This document shows positions 25,305 through 33,163 of a DNA stretch of 64,000 nt, one piece after another (position 1 is the stretch's first letter; each line of letters begins with the position of its first letter). This stretch comes from Geomobilibacter sp964432205. Its GTDB lineage: Bacteria; Desulfobacterota; Desulfuromonadia; Geobacterales; DSM-12255. The notes under the pieces are model-generated. The model was not told the origin of the DNA, searched no databases, and saw only the letters and a program-made list of their open reading frames with translations. The translations under genes and the position numbers were made by a program. The stretch is taken from assembly GCA_964432205.1 (NCBI GenBank), contig CAYSMK010000001.1:62001-126000 (forward strand). Reading direction: 5' to 3'.

Positions 25305-25649
25305 TCAGTACGGACGTAGCTGGGCACCGGCACCGATGTGCCAGTGGAGGTGCTTGGCAGTCTGGTACTCCCCCAGGTTGGTGTAGACGCGGCACCCGCC
25401 GTGGCGGGCCATGAGGTCGGCGGCGATCTGCCGGGCAACGCGCATCAGTTCCAGCAGCAGTTCGTTGTCCGTCTCGTCCAGGGCAAGGAGCGACTCCACG
25501 TGCCGCTTGGGGAGGAGCACCACGTGCTGCTCCCAGATCGGGTTGGTGTGCTGGAAGGCGAAGACCCGGTCGTTATCGAAGCAGACCGGCACGCTGAGCC
25601 GGCCGCTGAGAATCTGGCCGCAGTAGAAATCGCAACGGGAACTGGGCAT
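25305..25649 (-). CDS. HIT family nucleotide hydrolase
   Basis: A 114-residue histidine-triad protein with the motif HLHWHIGAG close to the C-terminus and the N-terminal CDFYCGQI pair. HIT proteins hydrolyse nucleoside phosphoramidates or dinucleoside polyphosphates. I took the ATG at 25649, which matches family length and has GGAGGT upstream; the frame is open further but without similarity. It lies between yheU and the GIY-YIG gene. Confidence 0.9.
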   Translation of the reverse strand: MPSSRCDFYCGQILSGRLSVPVCFDNDRVFAFQHTNPIWEQHVVLLPKRHVESLLALDETDNELLLELMRVARQIAADLMARHGGCRVYTNLGEYQTAKHLHWHIGAGAQLRPY

Positions 25650-25692
25650 CTGGAGACCTCCTGAAGGGGTTGAATAAAAAAGGTAGCCGCCG

Positions 25693-25896
25693 TCATCGCT
25701 GGACGATGTTGCAGCTGTTAGTGGTCGCGTCGAACACCACCCTGGCCTTCTTTTCCTGCAACTGCCTGAGCACCTGCTTGATCTTCTCGTCAAGGGTATA
25801 GCTTGTCTCGCCCACTTCCTCCCACTCCCGGGTGACAAACTCGCTGATTATATTGCGCAGCGTGTCCGGCTGCAGCCGGTCCAGCGGTATTTCCAT
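25693..25896 (-). CDS. yheU: YheU family protein (UPF0270)
   Basis: A 67-residue protein whose start MEIPLDRLQPDTLRNII and SLDEKI-like middle align with E. coli YheU (MIIPW... ETLDNLIESFVLREG). The role of the family is not known. GAAGAGGGG immediately precedes the chosen ATG at 25896; an upstream in-frame ATG would add 13 unrelated residues. Confidence 0.8.
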   Translation of the reverse strand: MEIPLDRLQPDTLRNIISEFVTREWEEVGETSYTLDEKIKQVLRQLQEKKARVVFDATTNSCNIVQR

Positions 25897-25949
25897 CCCC
25901 TCTTCCCGGTGATCGCTCTCCCCCTGCTGCGGCATGTCCTGGTTCGCTC

Positions 25950-26618
25950 CTATTCCGGCTCGGCCAACAGCAACCGGTTCTTCGGCGTGATATCCCCCGG
26001 AATCTGCTGGGTGAACACCCGGTACCCCCGGGAGCGCAGCCGGGAGACGCGCACGGCATCCATGGCCAGGGGACCGTCCAGCCACCCCTCAAGACCGCCG
26101 AGATCGGCTCCCCTGAGGTCGTGACAACAGGGCAACACCGCAACCCTGGCCCGGGCGTCGACCGCCCGAGCGAGAATCAGGTCGGTCAGCCCCCCGCAGG
26201 CATGGGCCGAGACGACCAGATCATCGTGATGCAGTGGCACGTCCCCAAGGTCCGACTCGACCAGCCGGAACCGGTCCTGCAGGCGCGGCCAGTCATGGCA
26301 GAGGGAGGCGGCCAGGGTTGCGGCGCTCTTCGGGATCTGACGATCAACGGCCAGGGCCATTGGGGAGCTGTCGTCGAGCAGCAGCAGGATCTGCGCCAGC
26401 AGCCCGTGACCGCAGGCCAGATCGACGACCCGCCCGCCCCGGAAGCGGCGCCGCACCCGGCGGGCGACTTCCCACGCCTCGTAAAGCTCCTTGCGCGGCA
26501 GACAACCGGCACGGCAGACCGCCCGGGCAATGGCGTCGAACAGGGTGTCGCCGCCAAAATGCGGGAGAAGTCGTTCGGTAAGCCGATTGCGCGATGCGCG
26601 GTCCAATGCCTCGCTCAT
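25950..26618 (-). CDS. SAM-dependent methyltransferase (Methyltransf_32-like)
   Basis: A 222-residue class I methyltransferase. The SAM loop is VVDLACGHGLLAQ near residue 65. SAHACGGLTD and VLPCCHD in the second half are typical of the Methyltransf_32 group, some members of which modify tRNA. The start overlaps nothing and lies 3 bp after the VF530 gene. Substrate unknown. Confidence 0.85.
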   Translation of the reverse strand: MSEALDRASRNRLTERLLPHFGGDTLFDAIARAVCRAGCLPRKELYEAWEVARRVRRRFRGGRVVDLACGHGLLAQILLLLDDSSPMALAVDRQIPKSAATLAASLCHDWPRLQDRFRLVESDLGDVPLHHDDLVVSAHACGGLTDLILARAVDARARVAVLPCCHDLRGADLGGLEGWLDGPLAMDAVRVSRLRSRGYRVFTQQIPGDITPKNRLLLAEPE

Positions 26619-26621
26619 TCC

Positions 26622-26861
26622 TTATGGTCCTCCGGCTTGCATCTTCTGCCAGAGATACAGCTCCTCCACCTTCAATCTGGCCCATGGCGTCCGGCGCAGG
26701 AATTTCAGACTGGAGCTGAGGTTCGGGTTGTTGGTAAAGCAGCGGATATCAACGGCCCGGCCCATGGCTTCCCAGCCAACCGCTTCGACCAGCTCCTGCA
26801 GTATCATTGCCAGAGTGATTCCGTGCAGCGGGTCAGCAGGACCCGGTTTGGACTGCGTCAC
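26622..26861 (-). CDS. VF530 family DNA-binding protein
   Basis: A 79-residue protein with the family signature DPLHGITLAMILQELVEAVGW, RCFTNNPNLSSSLKFLRRTPWAR and VEELYL. The VF530/DUF2132 family has a known small helical structure and reported DNA binding. It lies in the minus-strand run between dbpA and the methyltransferase. Confidence 0.88.
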   Translation of the reverse strand: MTQSKPGPADPLHGITLAMILQELVEAVGWEAMGRAVDIRCFTNNPNLSSSLKFLRRTPWARLKVEELYLWQKMQAGGP

Positions 26862-26916
26862 AAGCGTATTCCCTTTCCCTGATCGAACATATGGTCACCG
26901 CTCAAGCCCCGCACCG

Positions 26917-28314
26917 TCAGCCAATCCGCCGCGCCTTGAAGAACCGCCCCTTGACCTTGTTGCCGCGCAGGCAGGCCAGGGCCTGATCGGCGCTGGCCCG
27001 GACAATCGCGACATAGGTGTGGAAGTCGAAGACGTCGATCTTGCCTACCTCGCTCCCCGCAAGCCCCCCCTCGCCGGTCAGTGCGCCGAGGATATCACCG
27101 GGGCGCAGCTTGTTCTTGCGCCCGCCATCGATGCAGAGCATCACCATGGGCGGCGTCAGTGCCCGCCCAGACGCCATCGGCAGCGCCGACAACTCCGTGC
27201 GGGGGATGGAATCGCCCAGGGCGGCTTCGATCGCCGCCACCCGCCGCCGGTCATAGGCAGTCACCAGGCTCAAGGCCAGCCCCTGCCCGCCGGCGCGCCC
27301 GGTTCGGCCGATGCGGTGGATATGGACCTCCGGGTCGCGGGAGAGCTCGAAGTTGATCACCGCTGCCAGCTCCTTGATGTCGAGCCCGCGCGCGGCCACA
27401 TCGGTAGCCACCAGCACCGACGTGCACTTGCCGGCAAAGCGCACCAGCACCTGATCGCGCTCCCGCTGCTCCAGGTCGCCATGGATGGCCAGTGCGGCGA
27501 AACCCCGCTCGACCAGGGCATCGGCCAGTTCCTGGCACTCCACCTTGGTATTGCAGAAGACCAGGGTCGATTCCGGACGATAGTGGCCGAGTATCCGGAC
27601 CACGGCCTCGGTCCGCTCCTCCGGCGTAACCTCGTAGAACAGCTGCTCGATGGCCCCCTTGTCATGCAGCTCATCGACGCTGACCTCCACCGGCTCGTGC
27701 TGGAGCGTCTCGCTCAGGGCGGCAATCTCCTCCGGATAGGTGGCGGAAAAGAGCAGCGTCTGCCTCCTGGCCGGAGTGGCGGCGATGAGCGCGCTGATGT
27801 CGTCCTGAAACCCCATGTCCAGCATCCGGTCGGCTTCGTCCAGTACCAGCGTCTGCAGCCCGGACAGGTCGAGGCTCCCCCGCCGCAGGTGATCGAGCAG
27901 GCGGCCGGGGGTCCCAACCACCACATGGGCGCCATGTTCCAGCGAACCGAGCTGGGGACCGAAGGGAACGCCGCCGCAGAGGGTCAGGATCTTGATGTTG
28001 TCGGTAAAGCGGGCCAGGCGCCGCAACTCCTTGCCGACCTGGTCGGCCAGTTCGCGGGTCGGACAGAGCACCAGCGCCTGCACGGCCGGACTGGTCACCA
28101 CCAGGCGGGTCAAAAGGCCGATGCCGAAGGCAGCGGTCTTGCCGCTGCCGGTCTTGGCCCTGGCGATCACGTCCTTGCCCGCGAGAATCAGCGGCAGGCT
28201 GTGGGCCTGGATCGGCGTCATCCCGGCATAGCCGAGGGAGGCCAGGTTCCTGAGCATGGGGGGCTTCAGGTGAAGCGCAGAAAATGTGGTAGTCGTCATG
28301 GGTTTCGTGCTCAT
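26917..28314 (-). CDS. dbpA: DEAD-box RNA helicase DbpA
   Basis: A 465-residue helicase. Motif I is AKTGSGKTAAF, motif II is LDEADRMLDMGF, motif III is SAT and motif VI is HRIGRTGRAG. The C-terminal domain after residue 380 (PPMVMLCIDGGRKNKLRPGDILGALTG) is the RNA-recognition fold of DbpA, which binds hairpin 92 of 23S rRNA during 50S assembly. It heads a run of six minus-strand genes. An ATG five codons in (MTTTTF) is an alternative start. Confidence 0.95.
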   Translation of the reverse strand: MSTKPMTTTTFSALHLKPPMLRNLASLGYAGMTPIQAHSLPLILAGKDVIARAKTGSGKTAAFGIGLLTRLVVTSPAVQALVLCPTRELADQVGKELRRLARFTDNIKILTLCGGVPFGPQLGSLEHGAHVVVGTPGRLLDHLRRGSLDLSGLQTLVLDEADRMLDMGFQDDISALIAATPARRQTLLFSATYPEEIAALSETLQHEPVEVSVDELHDKGAIEQLFYEVTPEERTEAVVRILGHYRPESTLVFCNTKVECQELADALVERGFAALAIHGDLEQRERDQVLVRFAGKCTSVLVATDVAARGLDIKELAAVINFELSRDPEVHIHRIGRTGRAGGQGLALSLVTAYDRRRVAAIEAALGDSIPRTELSALPMASGRALTPPMVMLCIDGGRKNKLRPGDILGALTGEGGLAGSEVGKIDVFDFHTYVAIVRASADQALACLRGNKVKGRFFKARRIG

Positions 28315-28457
28315 CTTTTACTGATTCAGTTCGTGCTTTTCGTGCGTTTCGTGGACGACTGTTTTTCCCGGGTTGAACCGAATTGCCGGTTGCCGAGCCC
28401 TGACATTTCCGCTACCATGCCGGGGCGTTTTTTCATTCACACATAAAAGGAGTACGT

Positions 28458-28736
28458 ATGCCTACCGCAACCGCCCGCCACATCCTCGTGGACACCGAAG
28501 CCGAATGCCTGCAGCTCAAGGCCGAAATCGAAGCCGGCGCCGATTTTGCCGACGTCGCCAAAAGGAACTCCTCCTGCCCGTCACGCATGCGGGGGGGCGA
28601 TCTCGGCGCCTTTGTCCCGGGGCAGATGGTCAAGGAGTTCGATGAGGTCGTCTTCTCCGGCGAGATCAACAAGGTACTCGGTCCGGTCAGGACCCAGTTC
28701 GGCTATCATCTGATCGAGATCACCAAGCGGTGGTAA
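28458..28736 (+). CDS. ppiC: Parvulin peptidyl-prolyl isomerase
   Basis: A 92-residue single-domain parvulin without signal peptide, so cytoplasmic. ARHILVDTE, DFADVAKRNSSCPS, GGDLGAFVPGQMVKEFDEVVF and FGYHLIEI are the standard motifs. AAAAGGAG lies before the ATG. The size equals E. coli PpiC. Confidence 0.95.
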   Translation: MPTATARHILVDTEAECLQLKAEIEAGADFADVAKRNSSCPSRMRGGDLGAFVPGQMVKEFDEVVFSGEINKVLGPVRTQFGYHLIEITKRW

Positions 28737-28759
28737 CGGCAGGCGAAAGGCCACAGAAG

Positions 28760-29182
28760 ATGACCGAACTCGACAGTGCGCTGGCGACCCTGCGTCAGGA
28801 CATGAACGACGCCAAGGCCCAGTCGCAGTATTACGACATCTTTCTCAACGCAACCTTCTACGTCCCGACCCTGAATCAAGAGGCCCTCGACGGGGCAGTC
28901 GAGACGCCGGAGGGGCAGGTGCTGCCGCTGGTCATGGAGTCGGAGGGAAACGACTACCTGATGCTCTTCGACACGAAAGAGCGCCTGCAAGCCTGGACCC
29001 AGGCCGAGGGCAGATGGGTGGAAGTGCCGGGGCACGTGCTGGCCGCCACCTCCCTGCCGCCGCTGCATTGGGCGCTGAATGTCGGCACCGGGCATTCCAA
29101 GCAGTTCATCCCCGATGAGATCGCCTGGCTCCGGGCAGCGGTCGAACGCTGCAACGCCGAGGCGGCCGAGCAGGAAGAGTAG
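28760..29182 (+). CDS. SseB N-terminal domain protein
   Basis: A 140-residue protein resembling the SseB N-terminal domain: an early TFYVPTL segment, then PLVMESEGNDYLMLFDTKERLQAW and a terminal WALNVGTGHSKQFIPDEIAWLR. The start MTELDSAL is preferred; the frame opens earlier inside ppiC. It follows ppiC closely and ends before a terminator. Function of the family is not settled. Confidence 0.75.
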   Translation: MTELDSALATLRQDMNDAKAQSQYYDIFLNATFYVPTLNQEALDGAVETPEGQVLPLVMESEGNDYLMLFDTKERLQAWTQAEGRWVEVPGHVLAATSLPPLHWALNVGTGHSKQFIPDEIAWLRAAVERCNAEAAEQEE

Positions 29183-29205
29183 CATACCCGGTTGATGCGG
29201 AAACA

Positions 29206-29244
29206 GGGGGTACGTCCCACACCGGGACGCGCCCCTCATTTTTT
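29206..29244 (+). terminator. Terminator after the SseB-like gene
   Basis: GGGG and CGTCCC pair with GGGACG and CCCC around a small internal loop, followed by TCATTTTTT. The T-run overlaps the 3' end of the convergent gene. Confidence 0.6.
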
Positions 29245-29592
29245 CAGCAGAAGCACGCCGAGGATGATCGACACGACCAGGGAGAGCGCCGAGAGCGTCA
29301 TGAATATGTTCAGGCGCGCCTGCAGCGTTTTGCCGATCTCTTCCAGGAGCTCGATATTCCTGTTCTGCTCTTCGATGATCTCTTCCTGTCTGATGAGTGC
29401 GCTTTCCAGTTCCCGTATCCGCCCGTTCAGCTGCTCGGCGGTCACCGACGCTTCCCTTTCCCCGTCAGGAGATGCCAGCAGTTGCCCCTTCAGTTTCCTG
29501 ATCAGCTCCGGCCCGTACCTCATGGCGATATCCGCCACCTGCTCCCAGGAAATCTGCTTCATGGCCGCTGCCAGGATTGCTGCAATACCCAT
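29236..29592 (-). CDS. Tail-anchored coiled-coil protein, unknown
   Basis: A 118-residue protein. A helical N-terminal part is followed by a coiled coil (about 50-90, rich in Glu, Gln and Ile) and one C-terminal membrane helix (about 95-115, LSLVVSIILGVLLL) that ends in KK. This suggests a membrane-anchored protein with the coiled coil in the cytoplasm. No family recognised. It lies 54 bp after the next upstream gene. Confidence 0.7.
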   Translation of the reverse strand: MGIAAILAAAMKQISWEQVADIAMRYGPELIRKLKGQLLASPDGEREASVTAEQLNGRIRELESALIRQEEIIEEQNRNIELLEEIGKTLQARLNIFMTLSALSLVVSIILGVLLLKK

Positions 29593-29646
29593 AACCCTCT
29601 CTTGTCCATACTGACTGTTATTCTGGCCAACCAGCTTTGACCACCC

Positions 29647-29976
29647 TTACTGCAGCCGCTTTTTCACGTCCTTCAGCTGAGGTTTGCCGAGCAGCTTCAC
29701 AACCCGGGGATCTTTGGCCAGGCTGCTGAGGTCGCCGGCCTGGATTGTCGCCACCACCGCCGGATCGCTCAGGAGTGCCTGCAGGTCCGGATCGTTCTGC
29801 AGCGACAGGATGATCGCCATGATCTCCGGATCGCCCAGTATTCGTTCCTGCAGTACCTGCACCTGGGCGGGATCCACGGTCTGCCCGGCGCCATCGCTCC
29901 CTGCAAAGGCCCCGGTGGCTGCGACAATGAACAGTCCGCAGCCGATAATCGTTGCGGCAACACGTTTACCTTTCAT
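29647..29976 (-). CDS. Small secreted protein with DP-rich helical repeats
   Basis: A 109-residue protein with a clear signal peptide (KRVAATIIGCGLFIVAATGAFA, cut near 25). The mature part repeats the pattern of DPEIMAIILSLQNDPDLQALLSDPAVVATIQ, reminiscent of STI1-type helical repeats. Such small exported proteins occur in Geobacter-type genomes, but no role is known to me. RBS GGAGGCATGCC precedes the ATG. Confidence 0.75.
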   Translation of the reverse strand: MKGKRVAATIIGCGLFIVAATGAFAGSDGAGQTVDPAQVQVLQERILGDPEIMAIILSLQNDPDLQALLSDPAVVATIQAGDLSSLAKDPRVVKLLGKPQLKDVKKRLQ

Positions 29977-30015
29977 GGCATGCCTCCTCGTGCACTCCTC
30001 GATCTGACGACCGGA

Positions 30016-31326
30016 TTACGACCTGCTCCCCCGGCGACCGGTCTTGGGGGCGGGCCGCTCGGCCACCACCTTTTTCCGCCGGGGAGGAGTGGGCTTTGCC
30101 GGAGCCTGCACCGACTTTTCCCGTTGTTTCCGTGCCTTGGCCTGTACTTTGACCAGCTTGCTTTCCTGCGCCTTGGCACTCCGCTTGACCGCATACTGCG
30201 GAAACTCCGCCAGGGTCTGGCGCGGGATGGCATAGTTGAGCAGCTTCTCGATCGCGACCAGGAGCGGCTGTTCTTCCCGGCAGACCAGCGAGAGGGCTAC
30301 CCCGTCCTCGCCGGCCCGGCCGGTGCGACCGATCCGATGCACATAGTCTTCGGGCACCTGGGGCAGATCGTAATTCACCACATGGGGCAGGCGCTCGATG
30401 TCGAGCCCGCGCGCCGCCACATCGGTCGCCACCAGCACGCGAAATTCTCCCCGCTTGAACTCGGCCAGGGTGCGGGTCCGGATCGACTGGCTCTTGTTGC
30501 TGTGGATGGCGGCAGCCTTGATGCCGTCGTAGAGCAGTTCCTCGGTCAGCTTGTCCGCGCCGTAGCGGGTGCGGGCAAAGACCAGCACCTGCTGCCAGCT
30601 CCCGGTGCGGATCAGGTGCGAGAGCATTTCCCGTTTGCGGCTCCGCTCCACCTGGTAGATCGCCTGGGTCACCGCGTCGGCGGCAATGTTGCTGCGCGCC
30701 ACCTCGATCCGCCGCGGCTTGTCGAGCAGTTCGTCGGCGAGCTGCTTGATTTCTTTCGAATAGGTTGCCGAAAAGAGCAGGGTCTGGCGCTTGGCCGGCA
30801 GATGCTCCGTCACCCTGAGGATGTCGTCGATGAACCCCAGATCGAGCATCCGGTCGGCCTCGTCCAGCACCAGGAACCTGATCCGGGAGAGGTCCACACT
30901 GCCCCGTTCCGCGTGATCCAGCAGCCGTCCCGGGGTCGCCACCACGATATCGACCCCGCGGTGCAGCCGCTCGATCTGGGCCTGGATGGTCACCCCGCCG
31001 TAGATCATCGTGGAGCGGAGCGACAGGCGACGGGCATACAGGTTCATCTGTTCGCTCACCTGGGCCGCCAGCTCGCGGGTCGGCACCAGCACCAGGGCGC
31101 GCGGCTTTCGCCGTTTTTCCGGGGGGATATTTTCGCCCAGCCGCTGCACGATCGGCAGGGCAAAGGCCGCAGTCTTGCCGGTGCCGGTCTGGGCTCCGGC
31201 AAGCAGGTCGCACCCCTCGAATATCACCGGGATCGCCCCGGACTGGATGGGGGTCGGCGCGGTATAGCCCTGGGCGGCAATCGCGCTCAACAGCTCAGGC
31301 CGCAGGCCAAGAGAGTCAAAGGACAT
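30016..31326 (-). CDS. rhlE: DEAD-box RNA helicase RhlE
   Basis: A 436-residue helicase with Q-motif region MSFDSLGLRPELLSAI, motif I AQTGTGKTAAF, motif II LDEADRMLDLGF, motif III SAT and motif VI HRIGRTGRAG. The C-terminal tail is basic and low complexity (KARKQREKSVQAP, PKTGRRGSRS), as usual for RhlE. The ATG at 31326 has AAGGAG eight bases upstream. A strong terminator hairpin lies 57 bp upstream in the leader, which suggests attenuation. Confidence 0.94.
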   Translation of the reverse strand: MSFDSLGLRPELLSAIAAQGYTAPTPIQSGAIPVIFEGCDLLAGAQTGTGKTAAFALPIVQRLGENIPPEKRRKPRALVLVPTRELAAQVSEQMNLYARRLSLRSTMIYGGVTIQAQIERLHRGVDIVVATPGRLLDHAERGSVDLSRIRFLVLDEADRMLDLGFIDDILRVTEHLPAKRQTLLFSATYSKEIKQLADELLDKPRRIEVARSNIAADAVTQAIYQVERSRKREMLSHLIRTGSWQQVLVFARTRYGADKLTEELLYDGIKAAAIHSNKSQSIRTRTLAEFKRGEFRVLVATDVAARGLDIERLPHVVNYDLPQVPEDYVHRIGRTGRAGEDGVALSLVCREEQPLLVAIEKLLNYAIPRQTLAEFPQYAVKRSAKAQESKLVKVQAKARKQREKSVQAPAKPTPPRRKKVVAERPAPKTGRRGSRS

Positions 31327-31382
31327 CGGTCGAACTCCTTGTGTACGGATCAGCGATGGCGGATGCACCGCAGTGTAACGTG

Positions 31383-31414
31383 AAAAATAAAAACCACAGG
31401 GGTTGTCCCTGTGG
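31383..31414 (-). terminator. Terminator in the rhlE leader
   Basis: On the minus strand a perfect 8-bp stem (CCACAGGG and CCCTGTGG, five-base loop) is followed by TTTTTATTTTT. It lies between a putative promoter at 31430-31459 and the rhlE start at 31326, and no minus-strand gene lies close upstream. It may be an attenuator or mark the end of a very short RNA. Confidence 0.75.
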
Positions 31415-31429
31415 CTCAGTTCCACTCAG

Positions 31430-31459
31430 TGTATAGCACGCCGGCCCGTGCGGCGGCAA
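31430..31459 (-). promoter_or_regulatory. Putative sigma-70 promoter upstream of the rhlE leader terminator
   Basis: TTGCCG (31459-31454), an 18-base spacer and TATACA (31435-31430), with a TG before the -10 box. The start would be near 31423, only about ten bases before the terminator stem. Confidence 0.5.
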
Positions 31460-31552
31460 TCGCTTTCTTTTCGTAGCCCGCCGGCCGCCGTACGGCCTAT
31501 AATAAAGAAAAGGGCAGTTGTCTTCTCCAGACCGATGGGAGGAGGTACGATC

Positions 31553-31813
31553 ATGGTACGAAACGTCATGATGCTTTCCATACTGCTGGTTACCCTGGCC
31601 ACCCTTCCCGGCTGCATCATCCATGATCCGGGTTATTACCCCTACGAGAGGGTTTATTACTACGATCGATACCCCTATTACTACGGACCGTATATTTACG
31701 CCCCCTTCTGGTTTGGCGGACACTTCCACGGCGACTTCGATCGGGGACGTGACGGTCACGGGAACCGGGGGTTCGGCGGACGCGGTGGCGGTGGCGGTGG
31801 CGGGCGCCGGTGA
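31553..31813 (+). CDS. Small Tyr/Gly-rich lipoprotein
   Basis: An 86-residue protein with a lipoprotein signal (ILLVTLATLPGC, Cys at about 18). The mature part is rich in Tyr and Pro (YYPYERVYYYDRYPYYY) and ends in a Gly/Arg-rich tail. GGGAGGAGG precedes the ATG. It is probably attached to the outer membrane; no function known. Confidence 0.75.
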   Translation: MVRNVMMLSILLVTLATLPGCIIHDPGYYPYERVYYYDRYPYYYGPYIYAPFWFGGHFHGDFDRGRDGHGNRGFGGRGGGGGGGRR

Positions 31814-31827
31814 CATGTCCGGCTGTC

Positions 31828-32013
31828 CTAGAGGATCTCCGAAAGCAGCTTTCCGCCGACGCCTATGTTGTCGCGCTCCATCTCGTTGATGAGGACGATG
31901 AATTTCTCGGCCGGAATCTGCGTCACCTCGCTTGCCTTTGCCGTCAGTTCCCTGACGAGCGCGGCCTTCTTTTCCTTGTCCAGGATGCCAATATCAATCG
32001 TTATCACCGGCAT
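31828..32013 (-). CDS. 4-oxalocrotonate tautomerase family protein
   Basis: A 61-residue tautomerase. After removal of Met, Pro1 of PVITIDIG is the catalytic base of the family; EKFIVLINEMERDNIGVGG matches the rest. The start at 32013 has AAAGGAG upstream. Substrate unknown. It lies between the lipoprotein gene and the pseudouridine synthase gene. Confidence 0.9.
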   Translation of the reverse strand: MPVITIDIGILDKEKKAALVRELTAKASEVTQIPAEKFIVLINEMERDNIGVGGKLLSEIL

Positions 32014-32075
32014 GAACGTGCTCCTTTCGTTTACCTGCGCAAATCCTGTGTACAACTACACTGTCATTGATTGTC

Positions 32076-32798
32076 TCAGGCTGCCGGCACCTCCAGCTTC
32101 CCGACCAGACGGGTAACAAAGTCGGGGATGCCGGTTGTAAAGGTCAGCCGTTTGCCGCTAGTTGGGTGGGTGAAGGTGATCGAACGGGCGTGCAGTGCCA
32201 GGGTGCCGGAGCCATCGTTCCCGTTGCCGTACTTTCGGTCCCCGACCACGGGGTGTCCCTTTTCCGACAGATGCACCCGGATCTGGTGCTTGCGGCCGGT
32301 GAGCAGGTGGATCTCCAGCAGGCTGAACCCTCTCCCCTCTTTCAGGACCGTGTACTCCGTACGGGACAACTTCCCCAGTGCCGGATCAGGGGTGGAATAT
32401 ACCGTGAAGGCGCTGTTCTCGGCCAGGTAGCTGCTGATCGTCCCCTCTTTCGGCACGAGCGAACCATGTACGACCGTGAGATAACGCTTGTCCGTCTCCT
32501 GCCAGTGCCCCTGCAGAAAGATCTTGGCAGCTTCGCTCCTGGCAAGGATCAGGATGCCGGAGGTATCGCGATCCAGGCGATGAACGATGTAGACACGGTT
32601 CCGGGAACGGGGATCCCCCTTGCGGACATAGTCGTTGAGGATGGCATGGACCGTTCTCGACTTGTCCCGGTCCGTCCCCATGGTCAGGAGACCGCACGGT
32701 TTTTCCACCACGATGATGTCCCGGTCCTCGTGGATGATCGTCACCCCTTTGGGCTGATGTCGCGCAGGGGAACGTCTGGTTGCGGTCATGGCGGTCAT
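32076..32798 (-). CDS. RluA family pseudouridine synthase
   Basis: A 240-residue enzyme without an S4 domain. The catalytic Asp is in HRLDRDTSGIL, and the motifs VEKPCGLLTM, EIHLLTGRKHQIRVHL and GDRKYG are present. It modifies rRNA or tRNA uridines. The frame is open further to 32876, but the ATG at 32798 (or 32789) fits the family better; the exact start is uncertain. Confidence 0.9.
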   Translation of the reverse strand: MTAMTATRRSPARHQPKGVTIIHEDRDIIVVEKPCGLLTMGTDRDKSRTVHAILNDYVRKGDPRSRNRVYIVHRLDRDTSGILILARSEAAKIFLQGHWQETDKRYLTVVHGSLVPKEGTISSYLAENSAFTVYSTPDPALGKLSRTEYTVLKEGRGFSLLEIHLLTGRKHQIRVHLSEKGHPVVGDRKYGNGNDGSGTLALHARSITFTHPTSGKRLTFTTGIPDFVTRLVGKLEVPAA

Positions 32799-32934
32799 CT
32801 TTCGGATTCTGGCGGGAGTCGCCCGCAACGGCGGTGCAACACCAGGTGGGAGATCACTCCGTATCGGCGTCCGCACCTGACATTATGGGTGGCCCCAATC
32901 TACCTAAAACGGGAACGCCGGTCAATTCATTCCA

Positions 32935-33125
32935 AATCCGGCAGTTGTAGTTATCCGTAGAGAGCGATCTGGCGCTGTTTCGTGATGGCTCTAGGCGAAA
33001 CGGAGCAAAAGCAGTCGATCCTGTCTGAACCCGGAGGGTGAGTTGATCGACTGCGCGAAATGAGCCGTAGAGCCATAGAAACAGCGCCTCTGAGCGAACG
33101 AAGGATGGCTTCAACTGCCGAATCC
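32935..33125. repeat. Large imperfect inverted repeat (REP/BIME-like)
   Basis: Arms 32935-33020 and 33045-33125 pair over about 80 bases with perfect blocks CGGCAGTTG, GGCGCTGTTTC and GCAGTCGATC around a 24-base loop (33021-33044). It occupies the gap between two minus-strand genes. The design resembles long REP elements mobilised by Y1 (RAYT) transposases; no transposase is in the window. It could also fold as a stable RNA. Confidence 0.85.
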
Positions 33126-33163
33126 AGGTTCATCTATTACATTCGGATAGATGCAAGACCCCC

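Noticed and set aside
26491..28446. 651-codon open frame on the plus strand
   Set aside because: It is antisense to dbpA and its neighbours and has no recognisable motifs; the high-GC reading creates such frames.
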